Positions 28,070 through 35,804 of a DNA stretch of 64,000 bases are shown in pieces; positions within the stretch are counted from its first letter, which is position 1, and each line of letters opens with the position of its first letter. The translations under genes were made by a program, and so were the position numbers. Location: contig NZ_CP031946.1 in NCBI RefSeq assembly GCF_003443535.1, positions 3,351,001-3,415,000 of the forward strand. Reading direction: 5' to 3'. Source of the stretch: Ruegeria sp. AD91A. GTDB lineage: Bacteria; Pseudomonadota; Alphaproteobacteria; Rhodobacterales; Rhodobacteraceae. Below the pieces are notes generated by a model. It was not told the DNA's origin and did not search any database. It saw only the letters and a list, made by a program, of their open reading frames with translations.

Positions 28070-28408
28070 TCAGGCGTCCGTCTCTGACAACGCGTCATCC
28101 AGTGTTTCAAAAAGCCTGAAAACCGTATCCATGCGTGTCAGGCGGAAGACTTTTTCGACCACTGGCTGCAATCCGGCTAGATCAAGCCTCCGATCTTTCC
28201 CCAGCTGTTTCATTGAGGCAACGATTGCACCCAGGCCGCTGGAGTCAATGAACTCGACGTCGGACAGATCCAGAACAACGCGATGAGCGCTGTCCTCGGT
28301 ATTGGCGCGCATGTCTTCTTTGAACTGAATGGCCATTGCAGCATCGATCCGGTCGGCATGAACGGTGATGATCTGAGTTTCGCCGGTTGTCTTGCTGGTC
28401 AGCCCCAT
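28070..28408 (-). CDS. STAS-domain anti-sigma-factor antagonist
   Basis: The start at 28408 (MGLTSKTTGETQ) is set by GGCGGG upstream and by family length; 112 residues. The core motif VVLDLSDVEFIDSSGLGAIVASMKQLG includes the phosphorylatable serine in DSSGLG. Such proteins release a target from an RsbW-type kinase when unphosphorylated. It is the first gene of a two-gene minus-strand operon with the HATPase gene and is divergent from the thiolase gene (102 bases between starts). Confidence 0.9.
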   Translation of the reverse strand: MGLTSKTTGETQIITVHADRIDAAMAIQFKEDMRANTEDSAHRVVLDLSDVEFIDSSGLGAIVASMKQLGKDRRLDLAGLQPVVEKVFRLTRMDTVFRLFETLDDALSETDA

Positions 28409-28510
28409 GATCCCGCCGCCTTCCAAACTGAAAATGAGTCGTAGAAATACGCTAGACGGCAATTCTTACCATTCGGTATTCAAGAGCCGGAAAGCAGGAG
28501 GAAAACCCGG

Positions 28511-29683
28511 ATGAGAGACGTTGTTATAGCAGGGGCCGCCCGCACACCGATGGGCGGATTCCAGGGCATGTTTGAAGGTGTTGCTGCGGCTGACCTCGGG
28601 GGAGAAGCAATCCGCGCGGCATTGCAGCAGGCGAGGGTGCAGTCAGTTGACGAAGTGCTGATGGGTTGCGTTTTGCCTGCGGGACAAGGCCAGGCACCTG
28701 CCCGGCAGGCCGGATTCGCGGCGGGGCTGGGCGAAGAGGTTCCCGCCACCACGCTGAACAAAATGTGTGGTTCGGGGATGAAGGCCGCAATGATGTCCTT
28801 TGACCAAATTGCCTTGGGCCATGCAGATACGATGGTCGCGGGCGGCATGGAAAGCATGACCAACGCGCCGTATCTTCTTCCCAAGATGCGCGGCGGTGCC
28901 CGCATTGGCCACGGTCAGGTGGTTGATCACATGTTCCTTGACGGCCTTGAAGATGCCTATGACAAAGGCCGTCTGATGGGGACTTTCGCCGAAGATTGTG
29001 CCGAGGCGTACCAGTTCACCCGTGAAGCACAGGATGAATATGCGCTGCAATCTCTGTCCAACGCGCTGTCTGCGCAGGAAAGTGGTGCATTCGATCAGGA
29101 AATCGCGCCTGTTACGGTCCGGACGCGCAAGGGTGAAATTCTGCTGGAGTCAGATGAGCAGCCCAAATCTGCCCGCCCCGAGAAGATCCCGACGCTGAAG
29201 CCTGCGTTCCGCAAGGACGGTACGGTGACAGCTGCCAACTCGTCTTCAATTTCAGACGGCGCGGCGGCGCTGGTTCTTGCGTCGGCAGAAGCCGCCGAAG
29301 CGCAGGGCATAACGGTTCGGGCCCGGATTTTGGGTCATGCGAGTCATGCTCAGGCCCCCGGCCTTTTCACGACGGCTCCAGTCCCGGCGGCGCAGAAGCT
29401 CTTGTCGCGCATAGGTTGGGGCAAGGATGACGTCGACCTGTGGGAAGTGAACGAGGCCTTCGCGGTTGTCCCGATGGCTTTCATGCACGAGATGAACCTT
29501 CCGCGTGACAAGGTGAATGTGAATGGCGGCGCCTGTGCCCTGGGTCACCCTATCGGTGCCTCTGGTGCCCGCATCATCGTTACTTTGTTGAATGCGCTGG
29601 AAAAACGAAACCTAAAGCGGGGTGTCGCGGCGATCTGCATTGGCGGAGGTGAAGGCACGGCCATTGCCATTGAACGCGTTTGA
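28511..29683 (+). CDS. Acetyl-CoA C-acetyltransferase (thiolase)
   Basis: The 390-residue thiolase has the acylation cysteine in LNKMCGSGMKA (about Cys87), the histidine in WEVNEAFAVVP (about 345 region) and the second cysteine in NGGACALGHPIGASG (about residue 375 region). The ATG is preceded by AGGAGG. It condenses two acetyl-CoA to acetoacetyl-CoA or cleaves 3-ketoacyl-CoA. Because phaB or fatty-acid oxidation partners are not adjacent, the direction is undecided. Confidence 0.93.
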   Translation: MRDVVIAGAARTPMGGFQGMFEGVAAADLGGEAIRAALQQARVQSVDEVLMGCVLPAGQGQAPARQAGFAAGLGEEVPATTLNKMCGSGMKAAMMSFDQIALGHADTMVAGGMESMTNAPYLLPKMRGGARIGHGQVVDHMFLDGLEDAYDKGRLMGTFAEDCAEAYQFTREAQDEYALQSLSNALSAQESGAFDQEIAPVTVRTRKGEILLESDEQPKSARPEKIPTLKPAFRKDGTVTAANSSSISDGAAALVLASAEAAEAQGITVRARILGHASHAQAPGLFTTAPVPAAQKLLSRIGWGKDDVDLWEVNEAFAVVPMAFMHEMNLPRDKVNVNGGACALGHPIGASGARIIVTLLNALEKRNLKRGVAAICIGGGEGTAIAIERV

Positions 29684-29755
29684 CCCTGCTTCATTTTCCA
29701 AATACTCCGAAGGTTCGGGGGCAGTGCTCCCGGCCATCCGAAGGGGTTGCAATCA

Positions 29756-30211
29756 ATGACTGCCGATTACGAAACGCTTGCCAAGACCATCGCTGCCCTG
29801 ACCGAAGGCGAAACGGATCAGGTTGCTCTCATGGCCACTGTCGCCTGCGAGGTTCACCATTCCGACGATCGTTTTGACTGGACCGGGTTTTATCGTGTCA
29901 CCGAGCCGGGCATTCTGAAAATTGGCCCCTATCAGGGTGGGCATGGTTGTTTGGTTATCCCGTTCGAGCGGGGCGTCTGCGGTGCAGCCGCAAGAACGGG
30001 CGAAGCGCAACTGGTGCCGGATGTCGACGCGTTTCCGGGTCACATCGCTTGCGCCAGTTCAACCCGGTCCGAACTTGTTCTGCCGGTGCGGGACTCGTCG
30101 GGCACAGTGATTGCCGTTTTTGACATTGACAGCGACCAGCCGGATGCTTTCACGCAACAGGATGCGCAAAACCTGGAAAGCATTCTGACCGCGGTGTTTG
30201 CGGCGTGCTAA
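29756..30211 (+). CDS. msrC: Free methionine-(R)-sulfoxide reductase, GAF domain
   Basis: AAGGGG nine bases upstream of the ATG at 29756 decides the start (TTG nine bases earlier is the alternative). The 151-residue GAF protein has the fRMsr signatures DWTGFYRV, KIGPYQGGHGC, ERGVCGAAARTG and the catalytic-cysteine motif FPGHIACASSTRSELVLPV, plus VFDIDSDQPDAF. Three cysteines occur at the expected positions. The enzyme reduces free L-methionine-(R)-sulfoxide using thioredoxin, protecting the methionine pool from oxidation. The gene follows the thiolase gene after 72 bases containing a short remnant (CCAAATACTCC) reminiscent of the dispersed element described at 41.3 kb. Confidence 0.92.
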   Translation: MTADYETLAKTIAALTEGETDQVALMATVACEVHHSDDRFDWTGFYRVTEPGILKIGPYQGGHGCLVIPFERGVCGAAARTGEAQLVPDVDAFPGHIACASSTRSELVLPVRDSSGTVIAVFDIDSDQPDAFTQQDAQNLESILTAVFAAC

Positions 30212-30352
30212 CCTCTGGCGTCGTTGCGGTCCTGCATCAAAACAGGGGATTTCCGGGCGATTGGACGGCCCGGCGGACTTCGTCTTGCAGGCTTCGAAGC
30301 GATCTCCTATCAAAATCCATAGCGAAGTTTCGTTTTGGGGTGTTTCTCAGGG

Positions 30353-31099
30353 ATGCAAGAGTCTGACATCAATCCGACGGTCGCGGATGAAGCGCCAAAA
30401 GGGATCAGACGCGCCCATATGGCGACATTCCCTGATCGCGTTGGCGTTTTGCCCCATTCGGTGGCAAGCATCGCGCCGCAGGTCGACAGGGTTTTCATCT
30501 GCCTGAACGAATATCAGGATGTGCCCGATTTTCTGGGCGAGTTCGATAACGTCACGGCCGTGATCCCCGAGCGGGACTACAAGGATGTCGGCAAGTTCAT
30601 TTTCCAACCTGATCCGGAAGACACCGTTTTTCTTGTCGACGACGATATCGAATATGCGGACAACTATGCCCGTCAGACCATACGCCGGGCGCGGGGCGTC
30701 GGACTGGAAAAGCGTGTCTTCGGCTATCATGCCACGACATTCACAAATCCCACACCGAAGTCGATACGGCAGCGCACGTTGTTGCGCATGAATCAACGGC
30801 TGACCTACTCGACCAGAGTACACCAGCTGGGAACCGGAACCGTCATGTTGTCCGGGTCGCTGTTCCCAACGCTGGATTACATGGAGGGCAGCGAGAAGTT
30901 TGTCGATGTGCGTTTTGCCCGCTACTGTTTTGAAAATGACATCGAAATGTGGACGCTGCCCAGAAACCGCCGCCGCTTTCCCAGCTTGCTTGCAGGGCTT
31001 GAGCCGGAAAAGCGTGAAACGATTGCTGACAGTTTCACCCGTCGTTGGCCTCAACATGTGCTGGATGAAGTGAAGGTTTTTGCCGGCCTTCAATTCTAA
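30353..31099 (+). CDS. Glycosyltransferase-like protein (GT-A fold)
   Basis: A 248-residue orphan. The opening RAHMATFPDRVGVLPHSVASIAPQVDRVFICLNEY resembles the first beta strand and helix of family-2 glycosyltransferases, and FLVDDDIEYADNY has the DxD-type metal/UDP-sugar motif (three aspartates). GTVMLSGSLFP and VDVRFARYCFENDI follow as acceptor-side elements. The start ATG at 30353 is chosen because the first strand follows closely; a second ATG at 30419 would remove the amino end of that strand. No neighbouring cell-surface polysaccharide genes exist, so substrate and acceptor are unknown. Confidence 0.65.
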   Translation: MQESDINPTVADEAPKGIRRAHMATFPDRVGVLPHSVASIAPQVDRVFICLNEYQDVPDFLGEFDNVTAVIPERDYKDVGKFIFQPDPEDTVFLVDDDIEYADNYARQTIRRARGVGLEKRVFGYHATTFTNPTPKSIRQRTLLRMNQRLTYSTRVHQLGTGTVMLSGSLFPTLDYMEGSEKFVDVRFARYCFENDIEMWTLPRNRRRFPSLLAGLEPEKRETIADSFTRRWPQHVLDEVKVFAGLQF

Positions 31100-31351
31100 A
31101 GCCAGACGGGCTGTCCAAGATCCAGGGTGATTCAGGACGTGCCCCCGGCGTGAAGGATCGCTGATGTCGCCGCAGCGCGACAGGGGAACGGCGTGTGATG
31201 TCTTTGCGAAATGATATCACTGCACGAAGAATGCTGAAATCCGGCTGCTGCTACCCTGCGACTGTCCGGTGTTTCAGGGCCTTACGCGCCAGCTGGGCAT
31301 TAACTCCGTTGTCGGCAAGCTGTAGTGGTCAACGTCCAAAGCAAAACGGAC
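31100..31351. other. Intergenic region without a recognisable gene
   Basis: Together with the repeats that follow, this makes the longest gene-free stretch of the window (31100-31432, 333 bases). I see no RNA gene or terminator with a T run. A short open segment on the minus strand (31251-31328) is too short and lacks a start. The AT-rich part from 31340 holds the operator repeats listed separately. Confidence 0.6.
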
Positions 31352-31376
31352 GTGAAAAATAACTTGGAAATTTCAC
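31352..31376. promoter_or_regulatory. Operator-like 25-bp inverted repeat, copy 1
   Basis: GTGAAA, 13 bases, TTTCAC. It is repeated with the same length 39 bases further on. The motif is a typical two-fold-symmetric binding site, 57-81 bases upstream of the XRE regulator's start, in an A/T-rich setting. Confidence 0.65.
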
Positions 31377-31390
31377 AAACTTGCACCATC

Positions 31391-31415
31391 GTGAAAAACG
31401 AGGAAAAAATTTCAC
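31391..31415. promoter_or_regulatory. Operator-like 25-bp inverted repeat, copy 2
   Basis: GTGAAAAA ... AATTTCAC, again 25 bases long with 13 bases between the GTGAAA and TTTCAC ends. It ends 17 bases before the XRE regulator's start codon and overlaps its likely promoter or leader, as expected for autorepression. Confidence 0.65.
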
Positions 31416-31432
31416 GAGATTCGGAGTGGCCT

Positions 31433-32002
31433 GTGAACAGCCAAGCCCCCCAAAGCGCGACACTAGGTGCAGACCTGCGGGCCTTGCGCAAGGCCCGAGG
31501 GTTGACCCTGACCGAGATTGCAACCCGGCTGGATCGCTCTGTCGGTTGGTTGAGCCAGGTTGAGCGTGACTTGTCAGAGCCTTCAATCTCGGATCTGCGC
31601 CAGATTGCCGAGTGCCTTGGCGTGCCCATGTCGATGCTGTTTGCGCATTCCGCTGCCCCCGCAGACGAACAGGGCTACGTTGTGCGTGCCGGGTCGCGTC
31701 GCCCGATGGGATCGGGCGAAGAAGGGCTGATTGAAGAGTTGCTGTCGCCTGATCTGACCGATGATTTCGAAATGGTACATTCCACTTTCGAGCCAAATTC
31801 ACGGATGCAGACACCAGCCAACCGCCCGACGCAGGAAGTGGGCTACATGATCTCAGGCCGATTGAACCTGACGATCGGGTCGCGTGAATTCCTGGTGACT
31901 CCGGGTGACAGTTTTCGGATCAAACATGAACCTTATCAATGGGCTAACCCTTATAATGAACCTGCTGTGGCCATCTGGGTCATTGCTCCGCCGGTGTATT
32001 GA
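31433..32002 (+). CDS. XRE-family regulator with C-terminal cupin
   Basis: No ATG is available. I choose GTG at 31433 because GGAG lies about five bases upstream; GTGs at 31391 and 31325 would place the start inside or before the operators. The 189-residue product has a helix-turn-helix (about residues 10-65: LRALRKARGLTLTEIATRL, GWLSQVERDLSEPSISDLRQIA) and a cupin domain (about 110-185: GYMISGRLNLTIGSREFLVTPGDSFRI). Such SutR/PuuR-like regulators sense small molecules through the cupin and bind short inverted repeats. The GTGAAA/TTTCAC pair in front is the likely target. Its stop overlaps the ATG of the LysE gene (TGATG). Confidence 0.88.
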   Translation: MNSQAPQSATLGADLRALRKARGLTLTEIATRLDRSVGWLSQVERDLSEPSISDLRQIAECLGVPMSMLFAHSAAPADEQGYVVRAGSRRPMGSGEEGLIEELLSPDLTDDFEMVHSTFEPNSRMQTPANRPTQEVGYMISGRLNLTIGSREFLVTPGDSFRIKHEPYQWANPYNEPAVAIWVIAPPVY

Positions 32003-32625
32003 TGTCGTTTGAGGCCTGGACCATATTCGCGCTTTTCTGGGTGGTATTCGTCACCACACCGGGGCCGAATGCAGTCAACTGCATCTCGAACGGGATGAGC
32101 CTGCCGTTTTCGAAGGCCATGCTGGGTGTACTGGCCATCCTGACACAGGCCAGCATGTTTTTGATCCTGTCCGCGCTGGGCGTCACTGCCCTGATTGCCG
32201 CTTCTCCGACCGGTTTCTTCATGGCCAAGCTGGTCGGCGCGGGCTTACTGATCTGGCTGGGCGTGCGGGGGTGGATGAACGCAACAAAGCCCGCACCGGT
32301 TTTGGAGCGCCCGGCCCGGCACGTTTATTTGCACGCGCTGGCAGTGGCCACGATCAACCCCAAAAGTGTCGCCGGATATCTCGCGGCGTTCTCGCAATTC
32401 GTTCAGCCCGAGGTTCCGATCTGGCAGCAGATGGTCGTGATCATGCCAACCGCGCTGATCATCACCACACTCAGCTATACCGGTTTCACCGTGTTGGGCG
32501 CCTTGATGGGCAAGGCGGCGCTGGGCGCGGTGTTCAATATCTGGGTGCGCCGGGTGATGGCGGCCTGTTTCATAATCTACGGCGTGTTGTTGGGAACCAG
32601 CACCGCTCCAGCGGCAAGGGGGTAG
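32002..32625 (+). CDS. LysE-family amino-acid/metabolite exporter
   Basis: A 207-residue membrane protein with about six helices. The LysE/RhtB signature is present: FVTTPGPNAVNCISNGM near residue 18, and AVATINPKSVAGYLAAFSQFV in the third loop. Members export amino acids or related small cations. Translation is coupled to the XRE-cupin regulator (TGATG), so the regulator probably controls this exporter. Placement in front of a dimethylglycine-dehydrogenase-like gene suggests relief of surplus amino acids (for example glycine derivatives), which is an inference. Confidence 0.9.
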   Translation: MSFEAWTIFALFWVVFVTTPGPNAVNCISNGMSLPFSKAMLGVLAILTQASMFLILSALGVTALIAASPTGFFMAKLVGAGLLIWLGVRGWMNATKPAPVLERPARHVYLHALAVATINPKSVAGYLAAFSQFVQPEVPIWQQMVVIMPTALIITTLSYTGFTVLGALMGKAALGAVFNIWVRRVMAACFIIYGVLLGTSTAPAARG

Positions 32626-32629
32626 TCAT

Positions 32630-33010
32630 ATGCACAACGGGTCCTGCCTTTGCGGTTCAGTTGCTTTCACCATCGACGGAGAGCTGTCGCCGCCCTCGGC
32701 CTGCCATTGCGGTCAATGCCGCAAACAGTCCGGCCATGTTTGGTCTTCGACCTGGACGCATCAGGATAACCTCAGCTTCACCGCCAGCGATACACTTGCG
32801 TGGTTTCGCGCTTCGGACACCGCCCGTCGCGGTTTCTGCCGTTCATGCGGTTCATTCCTCTTCTGGCAGCACAATGACGAGGACACGATTTCGATTTCCA
32901 TGGGTGCGCTCAGCGAGCCCACGGGTCTAACGCTCTCGAAGCATATCTTTGTCGCCGACAAGGGCGATTATTACGACATCACGGACGATCTGCCCCAACG
33001 GGCACAGTAA
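32630..33010 (+). CDS. GFA-family zinc protein (glutathione-dependent formaldehyde-activating-like)
   Basis: A 126-residue Mss4-like fold with zinc cysteines in GSCLCGSVAF, ACHCGQCRKQSGH and GFCRSCGSFLFW, exactly the CxC, CxxC and CxxC arrangement of the GFA/CENP-V family. Some members were described as speeding the formation of S-hydroxymethylglutathione from formaldehyde, though that role is disputed. It lies four bases after lysE and 15 bases before a flavoenzyme whose N-demethylation can release formaldehyde, which makes a formaldehyde link plausible. Confidence 0.88.
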   Translation: MHNGSCLCGSVAFTIDGELSPPSACHCGQCRKQSGHVWSSTWTHQDNLSFTASDTLAWFRASDTARRGFCRSCGSFLFWQHNDEDTISISMGALSEPTGLTLSKHIFVADKGDYYDITDDLPQRAQ

Positions 33011-33025
33011 CAGGGACCAAGACTC

Positions 33026-35476
33026 ATGAGTGATTTTCCGACAAAAGCCCGCGTGGTCATTATCGGTGGCGGTGTGGTGGGGGCGTCCTCGCTGTTTCAT
33101 CTGGCCAAGAAGGGTTGGACCGATTGTGTCCTTCTGGAAAAGAACGAACTGACCGCGGGTTCGACTTGGCATGCGGCGGGCAACGTTCCGACCTTCTCGA
33201 ATTCATGGGCAATCATGAATATGCAGCGGTATTCGACCGAGTTGTATTCGCGTCTGGGCGAAGAGGTCGATTATCCGATGAACTACCATGTTTCGGGCTC
33301 GATCCGTCTGGCGCACAGCAAAGAGCGGATGCAAGAGTTCGAACACGCAATGGCAATGGGCCGCTATCAAGGCATCCCGATGGAGATGTGGACCCCGGAA
33401 GAAGCTAAAGAGCGCTATCCATTCCTGGAAACGCACGATCTTGAAGGCGTACTGTACGACCCGACAGATGGCGACATTGATCCGGCGCAGCTGACACAGG
33501 CGCTGGCCAAGGGGGCCCGGGACATGGGCCAGAAGATCATCCGGTTTTGCCCGGCAAATGGCGTAACTCAGCACGACGATGGCACCTGGACCGTCCACAC
33601 GGACAAGGGCGATATCGATTGTGATTATGTGGTGAATGCTGCCGGATACTATGCGCAACGCGTCGGCGAGTGGTTCAAACCCTTCGGCGGCCGCACTGTC
33701 CCCGCAATGGTCATGAGCCACCAGTATCTGCTGACGGACGAAGTGCCGGAAGTTGAAGAATGGTCCAAGGCGAACGGCGGCAAGAAGCTGCCGCTGCTGC
33801 GCGATGTAGACGTCTCGTACTACCTGCGGCAGGAGAAGAACGGCTTCAATCTTGGTCCTTACGAGCCTAACTGTAAGGGCCATTGGATGACCGAAGATGA
33901 CCCTATGCCCGAGGATTTCAGTTTCCAGCTGTGGAATGACGATCTGGACCGCATCGAGGACATCGTCACTGACGCGATGGAGCGGGTGCCGCTGATGGCA
34001 ACCTCGGGTGTTGGACGTGTCATCAACGGACCGATTCCCTACGCGCCGGACGGCTTGCCGCTGATTGGCCCGATGCCCGGCGTCAAGAATGCGTTCGAGG
34101 CGCACACCTTTACCTTTGGCATCGCGCAAGGCGGCGGGGCAGGCAAGGTGCTGGCCGAGTGGATCGTTGATGGTGCGACCGAGTGGGACATGTGGGCGGT
34201 CGATCCGCGTCGCTATACCGATTACACGGATCAGGATTACTGCAACCGTAAGGGTATGGAAGTGTACGGCAACGAATACGCCATGCACTTCCCCCATCAC
34301 GAATGGCCCGCTGCGCGCGACAAGAAACTGTCGCCAGTGCATGACAAGGTCAAAGCGCTGGGCGGCGTGATGGGTGCCTATAACGGATGGGAGCGGGCCA
34401 ACTGGTTCGCGAAGCCGGGTGATGACACGTCGCTTGATGCAACCCATACCTGGGGTCGGGCCGGCCCGTGGGAGCAGCGGATCCAAGAAGAATGCGAGGC
34501 CGTGCGAGACCATTGTGGCGTACTAGATCTGCCAGGCTTCTCGCGCTTCATGGTCAAGGGAGAGGGCGCCGCTGAGGCGCTGCGCGGCCTCGCAACCGGT
34601 GGGTTGCCAAAGGTCGGCCGGATGAACCTCATCTATATCTCTGATGACCGTGGTCGCATTTTGACCGAGATGTCCTGTATCCGTATAGGTGAGGATGAGT
34701 TCATCATGATCACCGCCGCAACTGCACAGTGGCATGATCGGGACATCCTGATGAACGCGATGCCTGCGAGTGTTTCGATTGAAGACGTTACCACGACACG
34801 GGATACACTGATCGTCACTGGTCCGAAGTCGCGCGAGATCCTCTCGGGTATGACAGATGCTGATCTGACCTTGGGTTGGTTAACCCATCAGTCTGCTACC
34901 GTTGCAGGCCAGCCTGTTCATCTTATCCGCGTCTCCTTCGCCGGTGAGTTGGGATGGGAAGTGCACGCTTTGAACGAGCATATGCCTGCGATCTACGATG
35001 CGATCATCGACGCCGGTGCCAAGCCGTTCGGGATGTACGCGCTGAACTCGCTGCGCATCGAAAAAGGCTATCGCGCGTGGAAAGGCGATTTGTCGACCGA
35101 CTACTCGCTGCTGGAAGGCGGCCTGGAGCGATTTGTCAAACTGGACAAACCACAGGACTTCCCCGGAAAGGCAGCGATCCTGAACGAAAAGCAGCAGGGC
35201 GTTAAAAAGTCGTTCGTCACCCTGACTGTCGATGCGGGTGATTGCGATGCGCCTTACATGTCCTGTATCTGGCAGAACGGTGAGATCGTCGGCGAAACCA
35301 CGTCCGGCGCATGGGGTTACCGCGTCGGCAAGTCCATCGCGCTGGGCATGATCAAGGCCGAGCTTGCAAACCCCGGAACCGAGCTCGAGGTGGAAATCTA
35401 CGGCCAGAAGTGCCGTGCTGTGGTACAGCAGGACCAACCGCTTTGGGATCCCGAGAACGAGCGGTTGCGCGCTTAA
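33026..35476 (+). CDS. Dimethylglycine-dehydrogenase-like FAD enzyme with GcvT-type C-terminus
   Basis: An 816-residue two-part enzyme. The N-terminal DAO-type FAD domain starts RVVIIGGGVVGASSLFHLAKKG and contains GSTWHAAG, whose histidine carries covalent FAD in mammalian DMGDH. GDIDPAQL, LRDVDVSYYLRQEKNGF and NGPIPYAPDGLPLIGPMPG match DMGDH rather than SARDH. The C-terminal half (about residue 430 onward) is a GcvT/aminomethyltransferase-type folate domain with GELGWEVHALNEHM and YALNSLRIEKGYRAW. The likely reaction is demethylation of dimethylglycine to sarcosine, passing the methylene to tetrahydrofolate. It is followed 18 bases later by a broken cupin gene. Confidence 0.88.
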   Translation: MSDFPTKARVVIIGGGVVGASSLFHLAKKGWTDCVLLEKNELTAGSTWHAAGNVPTFSNSWAIMNMQRYSTELYSRLGEEVDYPMNYHVSGSIRLAHSKERMQEFEHAMAMGRYQGIPMEMWTPEEAKERYPFLETHDLEGVLYDPTDGDIDPAQLTQALAKGARDMGQKIIRFCPANGVTQHDDGTWTVHTDKGDIDCDYVVNAAGYYAQRVGEWFKPFGGRTVPAMVMSHQYLLTDEVPEVEEWSKANGGKKLPLLRDVDVSYYLRQEKNGFNLGPYEPNCKGHWMTEDDPMPEDFSFQLWNDDLDRIEDIVTDAMERVPLMATSGVGRVINGPIPYAPDGLPLIGPMPGVKNAFEAHTFTFGIAQGGGAGKVLAEWIVDGATEWDMWAVDPRRYTDYTDQDYCNRKGMEVYGNEYAMHFPHHEWPAARDKKLSPVHDKVKALGGVMGAYNGWERANWFAKPGDDTSLDATHTWGRAGPWEQRIQEECEAVRDHCGVLDLPGFSRFMVKGEGAAEALRGLATGGLPKVGRMNLIYISDDRGRILTEMSCIRIGEDEFIMITAATAQWHDRDILMNAMPASVSIEDVTTTRDTLIVTGPKSREILSGMTDADLTLGWLTHQSATVAGQPVHLIRVSFAGELGWEVHALNEHMPAIYDAIIDAGAKPFGMYALNSLRIEKGYRAWKGDLSTDYSLLEGGLERFVKLDKPQDFPGKAAILNEKQQGVKKSFVTLTVDAGDCDAPYMSCIWQNGEIVGETTSGAWGYRVGKSIALGMIKAELANPGTELEVEIYGQKCRAVVQQDQPLWDPENERLRA

Positions 35477-35494
35477 CCCCTATCGGAGACGGCC

Positions 35495-35719
35495 ATGAGC
35501 AATCGATGCGCCAAACCGGGACCGGGAGAGGGTCCCGACTATGACCGAGAGAACGACCACACCTACTTAAGGGTGTTGGGTCAAAACACAGACGTGGCGT
35601 TTGCGACTGTAGAAGACAATCTGAAGGCCAGCATCGCGCTTGGCCTTCATTGTCATGACAGCCGCGCAGAAACGTTCTGTATTCTGGAAGGCGAGGTTGA
35701 GTTCCTGGTTGATGGTTGA
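35495..35719 (+). pseudogene. Truncated cupin-domain gene interrupted at a heptamer repeat
   Basis: The 74 codons start MSNRCAKPGPGEGPDYDREN and reach the first half of a cupin barrel (GLHCHDSRAETFCILEGEVEFLVDG) before a TGA inside a tandem GGTTGAT repeat. The metal motif is only half present: HCH and the glutamate of RAETF are there, but the second motif (PxGxxHxxxN) is missing. Related intact cupins are about 150 residues. After the repeats, the same frame continues briefly (EITIHGPDQSDDEV) to a stop that overlaps the region before the next ATG, consistent with an internal deletion or replacement by repeats. It is probably non-functional. Confidence 0.7.
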
Positions 35720-35741
35720 TGGTTGATGGTTGATGGTGGAT
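35707..35741. repeat. Tandem heptanucleotide repeat (GGTTGAT)4 plus one degenerate copy
   Basis: Four exact copies of GGTTGAT at 35707-35734, then GGTGGAT at 35735-35741. The unit length of seven is not a multiple of three, so copy-number change shifts the frame, but every frame through two or more copies meets TGA in the cupin frame. It marks the break point of the cupin gene. Confidence 0.95.
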
Positions 35742-35804
35742 GATATCGATATGGGCGGGAGATCACGATCCACGGTCCGGATCAGTCGGATGATGAGGTC
35801 TGAG

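Noticed and set aside
31251..31328. Minus-strand open stretch of 25 codons resembling a protein tail (QLADNGVNAQLARKALKH)
   Set aside because: Too short, no start codon and bounded by stops; the amino-acid run could be chance or a very old remnant.
35707..35741. Heptamer array considered as a CRISPR or phase-variable switch
   Set aside because: The units are seven bases with no spacers, and every copy number of one or more still meets a stop in the cupin frame, so a simple on/off switch does not work.
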